22,683 bases of DNA from CAYUKK01 sp964445305 (GTDB lineage Bacteria > Acidobacteriota > Aminicenantia > Aminicenantales > UBA8522). The number at the start of each line of letters is the position of its first letter. Position 1 is the stretch's first letter. Under the pieces are notes generated by a model that had not been told where the DNA came from, searched no databases, and worked only from the letters and a program-made list of their open reading frames with translations. The stretch is taken from positions 1 to 22,683 of the forward strand of contig CAYUKK010000179.1 of assembly GCA_964445305.1 (NCBI GenBank), in the 5' to 3' direction. Shown piece by piece: positions 8,199-16,394 of this stretch. Made by a program: the position numbers and the translations under genes.

Positions 8199-8202
8199 CG
8201 CA

Positions 8203-8406
8203 TCAATCCTTTTTTGCCTCCTCCGCCGGGATGATCATCCAGGCGATGAGGTAGAAAATCAGCATGGGCAGGATAGCCGTCACCAGGGCGATAGCGACGA
8301 AAATAAGCCGGACGAGCGAGACATCGAGGTCAAAATATTCAGCCAGGCCACCACAAACGCCGCCCATGATTTTCTTGCTCAAAGACCGGTAAAGCTTCTT
8401 GGCCAT
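8203..8406 (-). CDS. PspC-domain small membrane protein
   Basis: This 67-residue protein matches the PspC domain: a cytoplasmic start with the signature KKIMGGVCGGLAEYFDLD, then a long hydrophobic stretch (about residues 30-60) forming one or two membrane helices, and a charged tail. PspC proteins work at the inner membrane in envelope-stress sensing. Stand-alone short versions like this are common, and their individual roles are mostly unknown. A strong AGGAGG lies 9 nt before the ATG. There is no pspA or pspB nearby, so a link to a Psp response is inference. Confidence 0.9.
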   Translation of the reverse strand: MAKKLYRSLSKKIMGGVCGGLAEYFDLDVSLVRLIFVAIALVTAILPMLIFYLIAWMIIPAEEAKKD

Positions 8407-8443
8407 TCCTGGTTACCTCCTCTCGTCTTTTCAGAAAAAATAG

Positions 8444-8662
8444 TCAAGCGTTTTTTGGCTCAGCCAGAAAAGCGTTGAGAGAGGCTAAGAGCTTTTCTGG
8501 TTCGGAGATACCCTCCGCCTCGAGAAGTTCTCCCAGAGTGCACCAGAAAGGCTCGCCACAGCGCAGACAGCGGATGCCATACCGAGTCAGGAAGCCGACG
8601 GACTCGGGGAACTCCCTGACCAACTCCTCTATGGGTGTCGCCAGGGTTACTGGCTTGGTCAT
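8444..8662 (-). CDS. DUF1858 / hybrid-cluster-associated redox disulfide domain protein
   Basis: The 72-residue protein consists of one DUF1858-type domain: an N-terminal TP-x-E-L helix start, then RYGIRCLRCGEPFWCTLGE with C32xxC35 plus Cys41, and a C-terminal helix. The family is linked to redox-disulfide and iron-sulfur repair functions, but the biochemical role is not settled. Its ATG overlaps the ALDH7 stop by four bases (ATGA), so it is translated with the dehydrogenase. A role protecting or reducing the dehydrogenase's catalytic Cys is speculative. Confidence 0.85.
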   Translation of the reverse strand: MTKPVTLATPIEELVREFPESVGFLTRYGIRCLRCGEPFWCTLGELLEAEGISEPEKLLASLNAFLAEPKNA

Positions 8663-10200
8663 CCGTCACCAAACTTGATGCCCTGGGCCAGGGGCAACTC
8701 CCGCGACCAGTTGATGGTGTTGGTTTGGCGGCGCATGTATTGCTTCCAGGCATCCGAGCCAGACTCCCGGCCGCCGCCCGTTTCCTTCTCGCCGCCAAAG
8801 GCGCCGCCTATTTCTGCGCCGGAAGTGCCGATGTTGATGTTGGCAATTCCGCAGTCCGACCCCTCAGCGGAAAGGAATTTCTCAGCCTGGCGCAAATCCG
8901 TGGTGAACATGGCGCTCGACAAGCCCTGGGGGACTTCGTTATGAAGGCGAATGGCCTCGTCCAGGTCCTCGTACTCCATGAGATACAGAATCGGAGCAAA
9001 GGTTTCCTGATGAACGATCTCGGTCTGGGCAGGCATCTTGACCAGGGTGGGCTGGACAAACTGCTCGCCCAGCTCGGGAAGGCGTTTGCCGCCATAGAGG
9101 ATGGTCCCGCCCTGCTCTTTGGCCTTCTCCAGCGCCGCCATCATGTCCTCCACGGCCGCCTTGGTGACGAGAGGCCCCATGAGCGTCCTGTCGTCGAGGG
9201 GATCGCCAATCCTTACCTGCTGGTAGGCTTTGATCAGGCCTTGGGTCAGTTTCGCGGCTATGGCCTTGTGCATGAAAATGCGGCGCGTCGAGGTGCAGCG
9301 CTGACCGGCCGTCCCCACGGCCCCGAAAAGAATTGCCCTCACTGCCATATCCAAGTCCGCCTCCTCGGTGACGATGATGGCGTTGTTGCCACCGAGCTCG
9401 AGAATGGTGCGGCCAAACCGCCGCGCCACAACCTCAGCCACCCTGCGCCCCATCCTTGTCGAACCCGTGAACGAGATGAGCGGCAGCCTCGAGTCGTTGA
9501 TCATCCTCTCGCCGATGGTGGCGCCGGAGCCGATGGTCAGACAGAAAATACCCTTGAGCCCATGGTCGGCCATGACCCGGTTGGCGATGTGCTGGACGGC
9601 TATGGCCGTGAGCGGCGTGTCCGAGGAAGGCTTCCAAACGACAGGGTCTCCGCAAACAGAAGCGATGGCCGCATTCCAGGACCAGACGGCTACGGGAAAA
9701 TTGAAAGCGGTGATGACGCCGACAACACCCAGGGGATGCCATTGCTCGTACATGCGGTGGGCTGGCCGCTCCGAATGCATGGTCAAGCCATAAAGCTGGC
9801 GGCTGAGCCCGACCGCGAAATCGCAGATATCGATCATCTCCTGGACCTCGCCCCAGCCCTCGACTTTGATTTTCCCCATCTCCAGGCTGACGAGCTCGCC
9901 CAAAGGCTCTTTGACCTCGCGGAGGACCTGGCCAAGATCCCGGATGACGAGTCCCCGCTTGGGCGCTGGGACCATCCGCCATCTCAAGAAGGCCGCGCCG
10001 GCCTCGTTCATCACCCGGTCATAAGTCGAGGCCGTGGCCTGGATGACGGTGGCAATGGGCTCGCCGGTTGTCGGATTGAAGGAGACAAGCTCCTGGCCTT
10101 TGGGGTCCTCATACCACGCGTCCGGCCCGGCGCACGCTCCGATATTCTTGCTTTTCAACTCCAGTTTTTCGAGCAAACTTTTCATCGCTTTCTCCCTCAT
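8659..10200 (-). CDS. ALDH7-family semialdehyde dehydrogenase
   Basis: NAD(P)+-dependent aldehyde dehydrogenase most like ALDH7/AmaB, which oxidises alpha-aminoadipate semialdehyde (in equilibrium with piperideine-6-carboxylate) in lysine breakdown. Visible motifs are TAFNFPVAVWSWN, SFTGSTRMGR, LELGGNNA with the general-base Glu, GQRCTSTRR with the catalytic Cys, and the ALDH7-like GGEKETGGGRESGSDAWK near the end. I chose ATG 10200 because GGAGG sits 5 nt before it. GTG 10218, immediately after the pruA stop, or ATG 10185 are alternatives. It is directly downstream of pruA and overlaps DUF1858, so the three form one operon. A strict lysine role is inference, as no other lysine-degradation gene is seen. 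Confidence 0.93.
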   Translation of the reverse strand: MREKAMKSLLEKLELKSKNIGACAGPDAWYEDPKGQELVSFNPTTGEPIATVIQATASTYDRVMNEAGAAFLRWRMVPAPKRGLVIRDLGQVLREVKEPLGELVSLEMGKIKVEGWGEVQEMIDICDFAVGLSRQLYGLTMHSERPAHRMYEQWHPLGVVGVITAFNFPVAVWSWNAAIASVCGDPVVWKPSSDTPLTAIAVQHIANRVMADHGLKGIFCLTIGSGATIGERMINDSRLPLISFTGSTRMGRRVAEVVARRFGRTILELGGNNAIIVTEEADLDMAVRAILFGAVGTAGQRCTSTRRIFMHKAIAAKLTQGLIKAYQQVRIGDPLDDRTLMGPLVTKAAVEDMMAALEKAKEQGGTILYGGKRLPELGEQFVQPTLVKMPAQTEIVHQETFAPILYLMEYEDLDEAIRLHNEVPQGLSSAMFTTDLRQAEKFLSAEGSDCGIANINIGTSGAEIGGAFGGEKETGGGRESGSDAWKQYMRRQTNTINWSRELPLAQGIKFGDG

Positions 10201-10218
10201 CTTCTCCTCCGCCTTCAC

Positions 10219-11850
10219 CTATTTCTCCGCCAGGAACGGATAGCGGTAATGGCGCGGCGGGTTTAAGTTCTCCTTGATGGCCCGGGCGCTCGTCCAGCGA
10301 AGGAGGTTAAGGTAGGAACCAGCCTTGTCGTTGGTGCCCGAGCCGCGGGCTCCGCCAAAAGGCTGCTGTCCGACCACAGCGCCCGTGGGCTTGTCATTGA
10401 TGTAGAAGTTTCCGGCGGCATGCCGGAGCACCGCCATTGCTTCCCGGATGGCCTGCCTATCCAGAGCCATAATGCTTCCCGTCAGGCCGTAAGGGGATGT
10501 CGAATCGCAAAGTCGAAGGGTAGCGGCATAATCAGCGGCCGGGTAAATAAAAACCGTCAGGACTGGCCCGAAAATCTCCTCCTCCATGAGCTTGTGCCTG
10601 GGGTTTGTAACCCTAACCACTGTCGGTTCAATGAAGTATCCCTTGGACTTATCGTAGCCGCCGCCGCTCAGTATCTCCGCCTCCCCGGATTTCTTGGCAT
10701 AGTCGATGTATTCGACGATGCTCGTGAAGGCCGCTTCATCGATCACCGCGCCCATGAAGTTCGAGAAGTCGGTGATGTCACCCATCTTGATCGTCCGCAA
10801 CTCATCGAGCAACCGCGTTTTGACGGCTGGCCAGAGATTGTCGGGGATATAAGCCCGGCTGGCGGCTGAACATTTTTGGCCCTGGTATTCAAAAGCGCCG
10901 CGCAGGAGCGCTGTGACAACGACCTCGACATCAGCCGAAGCATGGACGAAGACAAAATCCTTGCCGCCCGTCTCGCCGACAATCCGCGGGTAATTCCGAT
11001 AATGCATGATGTTGGCGCCGATCGTTTTCCACATTCCCTGGAAGACGGCCGTGCTCCCCGTGAAATGGACGCCGGCCAAATCGGGCTTCTCCAGCACGGG
11101 GTCGCCGACGAAACGGCCCGAACCAGGGATGAAGTTGATCACCCCGTCAGGAAGGCCGGCTTCCCTCCAGAGAAGGGTAAGGTAATAAGCGGAATAGACG
11201 GCCGAGGAAGCTGGCTTCCAGAGGACGGTATTGCCCATCATGGCCGGCGAGGTAGGCAGGTTGCCGGCGATCGAAGTGAAGTTGAAGGGCGTCACGGCAA
11301 AAACAAAACCCTCCAGGGCCCGGTACTCCATATAATTCCAGGTGCCAGGCGCTGAGTCGGGCTGCTGGGTGTAGATTTGGGTCATGTAATAGGGGTTGAA
11401 ACGATAAAAATCGATGAGCTCACAGGCAGAATCGATTTCAGCCTGGTGGGCGGTCTTGGACTGGCCAAGCATGGTCGCGGCATTGAGGATGAATCGATAT
11501 TTGGTCGCCAGAAGCTCAGCTGCCCTTAAAAACACGGCTGCTCGCGACATCCAGTCCATCTCCGACCAATCCCGCCACGAAGCTTTGGCGGCGGCAACGG
11601 CCATGTCCACTTCTTTGGCTCCCGCCTTGTGGTAGCGGCCGAGCCGATGGCGGTGGTCATGGGGGCAACGACAATCCCCGAGGTCGCCTGTCCTCACCTC
11701 CTTGCCGCCGATGATAAGCGGGATTTCGATTTCTTCATTGAGCATTTTGTTGAGCTGGTCCTTGAGTGCCTTCCGCTCTGGCGTTCCTGGCGCGTAGCTT
11801 AGGACAGGCTCGTTAGCCGGTGGGGGCACTCTTGTCAGCGCATTGATCAT
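10219..11850 (-). CDS. pruA: 1-pyrroline-5-carboxylate dehydrogenase
   Basis: This enzyme oxidises glutamate gamma-semialdehyde (from P5C) to glutamate with NAD+, the second step of proline catabolism. The 543-residue protein resembles the stand-alone type 1 / ALDH4A1 group: PANEPVLSYAPGTPER at the N-terminus, PFNFTSIAGNLPTSPA, HFTGSTAVF, GETGGKDFVF with the base Glu, GQKCSAASR with the catalytic Cys, and EEEIFGPVLTVF. Start ATG 11850 has a strong AAAGGAGG Shine-Dalgarno; a longer frame back to 11913 would run through the promoter. No proline dehydrogenase is present here, so that domain must be encoded elsewhere. It is first gene of a co-directional block with ALDH7 and DUF1858. Confidence 0.96.
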   Translation of the reverse strand: MINALTRVPPPANEPVLSYAPGTPERKALKDQLNKMLNEEIEIPLIIGGKEVRTGDLGDCRCPHDHRHRLGRYHKAGAKEVDMAVAAAKASWRDWSEMDWMSRAAVFLRAAELLATKYRFILNAATMLGQSKTAHQAEIDSACELIDFYRFNPYYMTQIYTQQPDSAPGTWNYMEYRALEGFVFAVTPFNFTSIAGNLPTSPAMMGNTVLWKPASSAVYSAYYLTLLWREAGLPDGVINFIPGSGRFVGDPVLEKPDLAGVHFTGSTAVFQGMWKTIGANIMHYRNYPRIVGETGGKDFVFVHASADVEVVVTALLRGAFEYQGQKCSAASRAYIPDNLWPAVKTRLLDELRTIKMGDITDFSNFMGAVIDEAAFTSIVEYIDYAKKSGEAEILSGGGYDKSKGYFIEPTVVRVTNPRHKLMEEEIFGPVLTVFIYPAADYAATLRLCDSTSPYGLTGSIMALDRQAIREAMAVLRHAAGNFYINDKPTGAVVGQQPFGGARGSGTNDKAGSYLNLLRWTSARAIKENLNPPRHYRYPFLAEK

Positions 11851-11904
11851 GATGTCCTCCTTTCTCAATGGGCAGGATAAAAATGGATAAATTCTTGGCC
11901 CTCT

Positions 11905-11933
11905 ATTATACATAAAGTCGGCCCCAGAATTAA
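11905..11933 (-). promoter_or_regulatory. pruA promoter
   Basis: On the minus strand a perfect TATAAT (11910-11905) lies 17 nt after TTAATT (11933-11928), a weak -35. Predicted transcription would start near 11898, giving about 48 nt of leader with the strong Shine-Dalgarno. The dispersed repeat copy 2 begins only about 13 nt upstream of the -35. Confidence 0.6.
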
Positions 11934-11945
11934 GCTATTCAGGGT

Positions 11946-12246
11946 CCCCGAAATTGCCGATCAAAGCACCCGACTGGTTCTGTCGTGGTTCACCCCCGGC
12001 CAGGCTCGGGGTTGGGATGGCGAAGCACGCTCGTTTCCCCAGCGAGGAAACTCGCTCCGACTCAGCCTTCGCTCTTCTCTCGCTTCGCTCGAGAAACCAT
12101 GCTCGCTCAGGCTTCGACGGGCTTTCTCACCCCAGCCCCTCGCCTGTTTCCCCCAATTCTCCAAGGGGGATTCATGGGCCTGAAATTTAACATCGGGAAA
12201 GTGCGTGTGGAGGCTCGGGGTTGGGATGGCGAAGCCCGCTCGGGTC
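11946..12246 (-). repeat. Dispersed structured repeat, copy 2 (inverted)
   Basis: Read on the minus strand, this block matches 1-297 almost throughout, including the TCTCG/CGAGA, AGCGAG/CTCGCT and CGAC/GTCG inverted repeats. It carries the 25-bp GCTTCGC-type module at 12002-12026 and 12211-12235, again exactly 209 bp apart. Differences include the CGAC hairpin loop (AGAACCA here, AGGACCC in copy 1) with the stem kept. It separates the divergent pruA and TonB-receptor promoters. The open frames across it have no coding support. Sequence from 12247 to the receptor promoter shows no gene. Confidence 0.87.
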
Positions 12247-12362
12247 GGCTTCCGCACAGGCCATCCATCGGGTGCACTCGCGCTCATGTTTTTGTTATCC
12301 ATTGTCAAGCACTTTCGTTTGCCAGAACTCCCTGTGGGTAAATTTGGGGTCCATTCTTGCCA

Positions 12363-12391
12363 TTCACAGGTCTTTTCTCTTCTGGTAAAGT
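12363..12391 (+). promoter_or_regulatory. Candidate promoter of TonB-dependent receptor
   Basis: TTCACA (12363-12368), a 17-nt spacer and TAAAGT (12386-12391). If correct, transcription starts near 12398. That excludes the upstream ATG at 12392 and supports the start at 12419. No Fur-box-like palindrome is obvious. Confidence 0.45.
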
Positions 12392-12418
12392 ATGAGGAAA
12401 GGTCGACCAAGGAATCCC

Positions 12419-14359
12419 ATGGAGAAAGGCAAAGCTTTCTGGCCAATAAAGGAGAAAAGTGCGAGCTTCCGCTTTCTCTCCTGCCTTTGCCTCAGCCTCG
12501 TTTTGCCCCTCTTTTCCCAGGAAGAAAAAACCAGGAAAGAACAGCCAGAAAAAGCTCCCCCGATAACAGAGGAAATCATTGTCACTGGCGAGCGACCTCG
12601 GGAGACGCTGGTTTCCTCGGTGACCATCATCGAAAGCGGAGTTCTCGAGAGGAGGCGGCTGAAGGACCTTGCGGAAGCTGTCAAGACGGCGCCAGGAGTT
12701 TATGTCAGCTTTGGCGAAAAGAACGAGTTCACGCTCAAACTGAGGGGGATGGATTCCCGCCGGATCGCTCTTTTTCTCGATGGAGTTCCTTCGTCGGAGC
12801 CCTTCTTTGGCAGCTTTGATTTAAAGACGATCGAGGTGGCTTCGGTCCAGTCCATCCAGATAACAAGGGGCCCGGCTTCGGTTCTTTACGGACCCAACAC
12901 CCTGGGCGGGATCGTCAACGTCATCAGTCGTCGCCCATCGCCTGACCCGGAGCTCACTTTCCACGCCACCTATGGCGAGAATCGGTCCCGTAGCCTCGGC
13001 TTCCTGGCCAGCCAAAGCTGGAAAAAGCTCGCCGCCTCGACCAGCTTTCTTTTCCAGGACTCGGCCAAATTCTACTATTCCGATGGAAACAATAGATTAA
13101 GTAGAGAAAACAGCGATTATCGCCGCCTGAGCTTCAACGCCAAGCTCTTCTACACTCCGACTCACGATACAGAAGTCCTCATCCAAGGGAGCCTCTTCAG
13201 CTCTTCCTTTGGGCTCCCCCCCTCTCTAACCTCAGCCCGGCCACGGTACTGGCGATTCAAGGACTGGGATAGAGTCATGCTGAGCGCGGGCGGCTTTACC
13301 TCCCTGGGCGATGAAACGACTCTTCGCTTTCGCGCCTATACCATTGCTTATGAGAACGTCCTCGACTCCTACACGGATGGAAGCATGAAGCACCTGGCTT
13401 TCCAAAGCACCTTCGACAACGCCGTCCACGGCCTCTTTTCTCTCCTCGATATCCCCCTCGGCCCGGGTCACACGGTCAAAACGAGCTTGACTCTCCAGCA
13501 CGAAATCGCGCGGACGCAGGACGACCGGGGGGCCAGCTGGCAGGTTTATCGTCAGCGGGTCCTGGCGATGGCTGGTGAGGATTACCTCTTCCTTTCCCCG
13601 AGCTGGCTTCTCATCGCCGGGGCAAGCCTCGAGCATCTCCGCAAGCATGAAGGCTCTTCCACCTTCAGAATAAGCCCTCTGGTCGGCCTTAAATTTTCGC
13701 CCGAGGAGAGCTGGGAAATCCACTTCTCCTTTTCCCGAAAATCGCGATTTCCCTCCATGCGTTCCCTTTACGCCCCTTCCTTCGGCAATCCCCATTTAAC
13801 TCCTGAGGCTGGCCACCTCTGGGAATTTGGCTTCACGCGGCAGGGCACCCTTCTCACCCTTTCGGGCGCCATCTTTTTCAACCGACTCGAGGGCATGATC
13901 GAGAGCCTCAGGCTCCCCGACGGCAGCCGCCTCTTTTACAACGTCAGCCGCGCTTCCATCGATGGGCTTGAAATCCTGGCCGTCAATTCCTCAGCCTCTT
14001 TCCAGGCAAGCCTAAGCTATACCTATCTCCGCCACAGAAATCGGACTGAAAAGCGTCCGCTCGACGCCCTGCCCGGGCACAACCTCTCTTTTGACTTCAG
14101 CCTGCTTCTCGCCTCCAAGCTCAGAGCGACCTTCACCGGCCGGCTGGCTTCTTCCTCCACCTGGTTTGATGTGGGCAGTGGGTCTCTCCTTACCATTCCC
14201 GGATACTTTGACCTGGCGGGAGTGGTGGCGGGCATATTCTCAGGTTTTGAAGTCTTTATTAAGGCAACCAACCTTCTCAACCAGGACTGCTTCACTGAAC
14301 CTGGCTTCCCCTGCCCGGCCCGGACTTTCGAGGTCGGTTTTAAGGTTAAATTGTTTTAG
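12419..14359 (+). CDS. TonB-dependent outer-membrane receptor
   Basis: The 646-residue product imports a scarce ligand across the outer membrane using TonB energy. It has a signal peptide (basic start, hydrophobic FLSCLCLSLVLPLF, probable cleavage near LFS-QEE) and a TonB-box-like EEIIVTGER. A plug domain follows (LKDLAEAVKTAPGV, LRGMDSRRIALFLDGVP, ITRGPASVLYGPNTLGGIVNVIS), then a beta barrel with the LTPE motif (NPHLTPEAGHLWEFGF). It ends in Phe, as expected for outer-membrane insertion. I start at ATG 12419 (AAGGAA 4 nt upstream) rather than ATG 12392, which abuts the predicted -10. The ligand cannot be read from sequence; small, vitamin- or siderophore-like cargo is plausible. No exbBD/tonB or ABC importer is adjacent. 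It ends tail-to-tail with the HD gene. Confidence 0.93.
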   Translation: MEKGKAFWPIKEKSASFRFLSCLCLSLVLPLFSQEEKTRKEQPEKAPPITEEIIVTGERPRETLVSSVTIIESGVLERRRLKDLAEAVKTAPGVYVSFGEKNEFTLKLRGMDSRRIALFLDGVPSSEPFFGSFDLKTIEVASVQSIQITRGPASVLYGPNTLGGIVNVISRRPSPDPELTFHATYGENRSRSLGFLASQSWKKLAASTSFLFQDSAKFYYSDGNNRLSRENSDYRRLSFNAKLFYTPTHDTEVLIQGSLFSSSFGLPPSLTSARPRYWRFKDWDRVMLSAGGFTSLGDETTLRFRAYTIAYENVLDSYTDGSMKHLAFQSTFDNAVHGLFSLLDIPLGPGHTVKTSLTLQHEIARTQDDRGASWQVYRQRVLAMAGEDYLFLSPSWLLIAGASLEHLRKHEGSSTFRISPLVGLKFSPEESWEIHFSFSRKSRFPSMRSLYAPSFGNPHLTPEAGHLWEFGFTRQGTLLTLSGAIFFNRLEGMIESLRLPDGSRLFYNVSRASIDGLEILAVNSSASFQASLSYTYLRHRNRTEKRPLDALPGHNLSFDFSLLLASKLRATFTGRLASSSTWFDVGSGSLLTIPGYFDLAGVVAGIFSGFEVFIKATNLLNQDCFTEPGFPCPARTFEVGFKVKLF

Positions 14360-14393
14360 GTTCGCCCCACGGCGACCTCTCCGCTTCCCGCGA

Positions 14394-14939
14394 TCACAGC
14401 CCTAAGTCGGCAGCGATCCCCTGCATGGCGGCGAGGCAGATGCCGATGAACTCATCGAGCTCCAGGCCGATGTTCCGGCATTCCTCAATCTCCTCTCGCT
14501 TGGCCCCCCGAGCGAAGCTCTTTTCCTTGTACCGCCTCTTGACAAAGTCGAGGTCAACATTCTTAAGCTGGCGTGACGGATGCATCAGCGTGGCGGCGAT
14601 GATGAGCCCGGTCAAAGGGTCGATGGAAAAGATGGCCCAATCCATGGGGCTTTCGCAGGGAACTTTGGCCGCGTGAGCCTGGATGGCGTGGACAATCTGG
14701 GGCTCAACACCATGCCCCTGAAGGATGCGGACGGTCTCGCTCGTGTGGAGCTCCGGGCTCTTCTCAGTCACTTCGTAATCGAGGTCGTGGAGGACTCCAG
14801 CCAGCCCCCATCTCTCTTCATCCTGGCCAAGTCGGCGCGCTACAGCCCGCATGCAAGCTTCGACAGCCAGACAGTGCTTAACCAGGTTCCTGTTCTTGAG
14901 ATGCTGTCGGACAAGCTCAAGCGCCTCTTCTCTGGTCAT
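14394..14939 (-). CDS. HD-domain phosphohydrolase-like protein
   Basis: This 181-residue cytosolic protein contains an HD/HDIG-type metal-dependent phosphohydrolase fold: His22 (NLVKHCLAVE), H51-D52 in GVLHDLDYE, His64 and later His residues in HAIQAHA, and a distal Asp in SIDPLTGLI. Such small HD proteins usually act on nucleotides or phosphate esters; the substrate is unknown. Start ATG has AAAGGAG upstream. It follows the PQQ-lipoprotein gene by 34 nt in the same direction, so they are probably co-transcribed. Confidence 0.88.
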   Translation of the reverse strand: MTREEALELVRQHLKNRNLVKHCLAVEACMRAVARRLGQDEERWGLAGVLHDLDYEVTEKSPELHTSETVRILQGHGVEPQIVHAIQAHAAKVPCESPMDWAIFSIDPLTGLIIAATLMHPSRQLKNVDLDFVKRRYKEKSFARGAKREEIEECRNIGLELDEFIGICLAAMQGIAADLGL

Positions 14940-14973
14940 TTTTTCTGCTCCTTTATGAACGATCTTTCAAGTC

Positions 14974-16092
14974 TTACTCCTCGCTCCCTCGAGCAAGGCT
15001 TGAATGGGCTTTTTCTTTCCCCTCAAGGAAGACAAGGCTTCCCTTTTCTCTTTGAGGGTCATATAAATGGAGGAGCAAAAACCCCTCTAGCCAGATAAGG
15101 TTGGACCTTACTTCCGAGCTGCCCTCGAAGGTGCCAACCTCCTCGCCTGTTTTTCGGTCCAAGCAGAGAATAGTGGAAGATGAGGATGAGATGAGGATTT
15201 GTCCGTCAGTAAACTCTGGCTCGTGATAGCTCCGCGAGGGAAGCGCCCGCCACCACAAGAGATGGCCGTTTCTTTTGTTCAGGCAGTAGAGGACACAGTT
15301 GGCAGCCGAAAGGAAAACGCGCTTTTCATCGGCCCGGGGTGGGGCAAGGATTTTTCCTCTAACGTCAACGCGCCATTTTCTATTTCCCCGTTTCAAGTCA
15401 AGACAATGAAAATAGCCATCCGCCGTGCCTACATAAAGTCGGCCCTCATCAACGAGAGGAGTGTTGGAAATGGGATTCTCCATTGCCAGGGTCTTAAGCA
15501 CACGACCCTGCGGGCTGAGAATGGAGATTTGGCCTTCCTGGCTGCTGCAAATGATACTGTTGCCCCAAGAAACCGCCCCAGCCTGAAAAGAACCCTCGGC
15601 CCGGACACGCCACAGCTGCCGGCCTGAGACCGGATCAACGGCGAGGATGCCTTCCCCCTCAGTGCCCACAAGAAGAAGGTTGAGGGCCAGACTCAAGCTG
15701 AGCGGAGTGACATTCTCGAGTCCAATTTTCCAGAGAAGCTGACCCAAGCCGTCCACGGCATGGACATATCCTTCCTGGTCCAAAAGAAAAACCGATTCCC
15801 GGCCGATAACGGGCGGAGAATCAAAAGCGGCCTTCCCTTCATAGGTCCAGATGGGGTTTTCGTTTTGAACATCGAAACAATACAGCTTCTTTTTATCCGT
15901 AACCCAATAGAGGCGGCTTCCCTGCCGGCGGACGGGCCCAACGATTCTTCCATCGTAGATGACGCGCTTTTTCTCCGCCAGGCGAAAATCTAACCTTGCC
16001 GGCGCCCCCCTCTCTCGCATAAGGAATAAGGAACAAGAAGAAACAAGGGACATGAGGACTCCAACCGCGGCCACAGGCGCATTTCGCATCAT
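14974..16092 (-). CDS. PQQ-repeat beta-propeller lipoprotein
   Basis: The 372-residue product starts with a lipoprotein signal (hydrophobic VAAVGVLMSLVSS followed by Cys20, lipobox VSSC). It continues with repeated PQQ-like blades such as LYCFDVQNENPIWTYEG, ILAVDPVSGRQLWRV, FHCLDLKRGNRKWRV and LYCLNKRNGHLLWW. The overall plan recalls BamB, a scaffold of the outer-membrane assembly machine, but many unrelated lipoproteins share it, so I give no symbol. Adjacent ATGs at 16092 and 16089 are possible starts. A promoter-like TTGAGG (16133-16128), 17 nt, TACGAT (16110-16105) would leave only a very short leader. Confidence 0.85.
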   Translation of the reverse strand: MMRNAPVAAVGVLMSLVSSCSLFLMRERGAPARLDFRLAEKKRVIYDGRIVGPVRRQGSRLYWVTDKKKLYCFDVQNENPIWTYEGKAAFDSPPVIGRESVFLLDQEGYVHAVDGLGQLLWKIGLENVTPLSLSLALNLLLVGTEGEGILAVDPVSGRQLWRVRAEGSFQAGAVSWGNSIICSSQEGQISILSPQGRVLKTLAMENPISNTPLVDEGRLYVGTADGYFHCLDLKRGNRKWRVDVRGKILAPPRADEKRVFLSAANCVLYCLNKRNGHLLWWRALPSRSYHEPEFTDGQILISSSSSTILCLDRKTGEEVGTFEGSSEVRSNLIWLEGFLLLHLYDPQREKGSLVFLEGKEKAHSSLARGSEE

Positions 16093-16166
16093 CAGGGACC
16101 CCTTATCGTAGCATGTTCCTCCCTTTACCTCAATCGGGGCCCCGGAATGACCGTCTGGCGCCCGGC

Positions 16167-16195
16167 TTTACAGTCGACACTAAACTTGGTATCAT
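16167..16195 (+). promoter_or_regulatory. Promoter of the 57-codon small gene
   Basis: TTTACA (16167-16172), 17-nt spacer, TATCAT (16190-16195), each one mismatch from consensus. The start would be near 16202, about 12 nt before the ATG at 16214. Confidence 0.55.
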
Positions 16196-16213
16196 GCGCC
16201 AGGGGATTTGCGG

Positions 16214-16387
16214 ATGGTCAATTACATCCTCCTTTATAAAATCCGGAAGAGAGTAAAAAAAATCCTCAAGGATAAAATCTCCGATGGCGAACTGGCGACG
16301 ACAAAAACTTCTTGCCTCGGCTGCTTAGCCGACGACATCAGTTGGGAAATCTACTATCTGCTCAAGGAAAAGGAGGAAGAGCGCTGA
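16214..16387 (+). CDS. Small basic/acidic protein with CxxC motif (57 aa), function unknown
   Basis: A short gene below usual ORF cut-offs. ATG at 16214 follows AGGGGA and a well-formed promoter at 16167-16195. The product has an aromatic/hydrophobic start (MVNYILLY), a strongly basic segment (KIRKRVKKILKDK, about 9-21), C34-L-G-C37 and an acidic/basic end (LKEKEEER). The single CxxC could bind metal as a dimer or form a disulfide. No family recognised. It stands alone on the + strand between the divergent PQQ-lipoprotein gene and the convergent rarA, whose stop lies 7 nt beyond its own. The promoter, ribosome site and compact placement argue it is real. Confidence 0.65.
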   Translation: MVNYILLYKIRKRVKKILKDKISDGELATTKTSCLGCLADDISWEIYYLLKEKEEER

Positions 16388-16394
16388 GCTGCCG

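Noticed and set aside
8635..10266. 543-codon + strand frame opposite the ALDH7 gene
   Set aside because: It has no domain or start signal and is explained by GC-rich antisense codons of the dehydrogenase.
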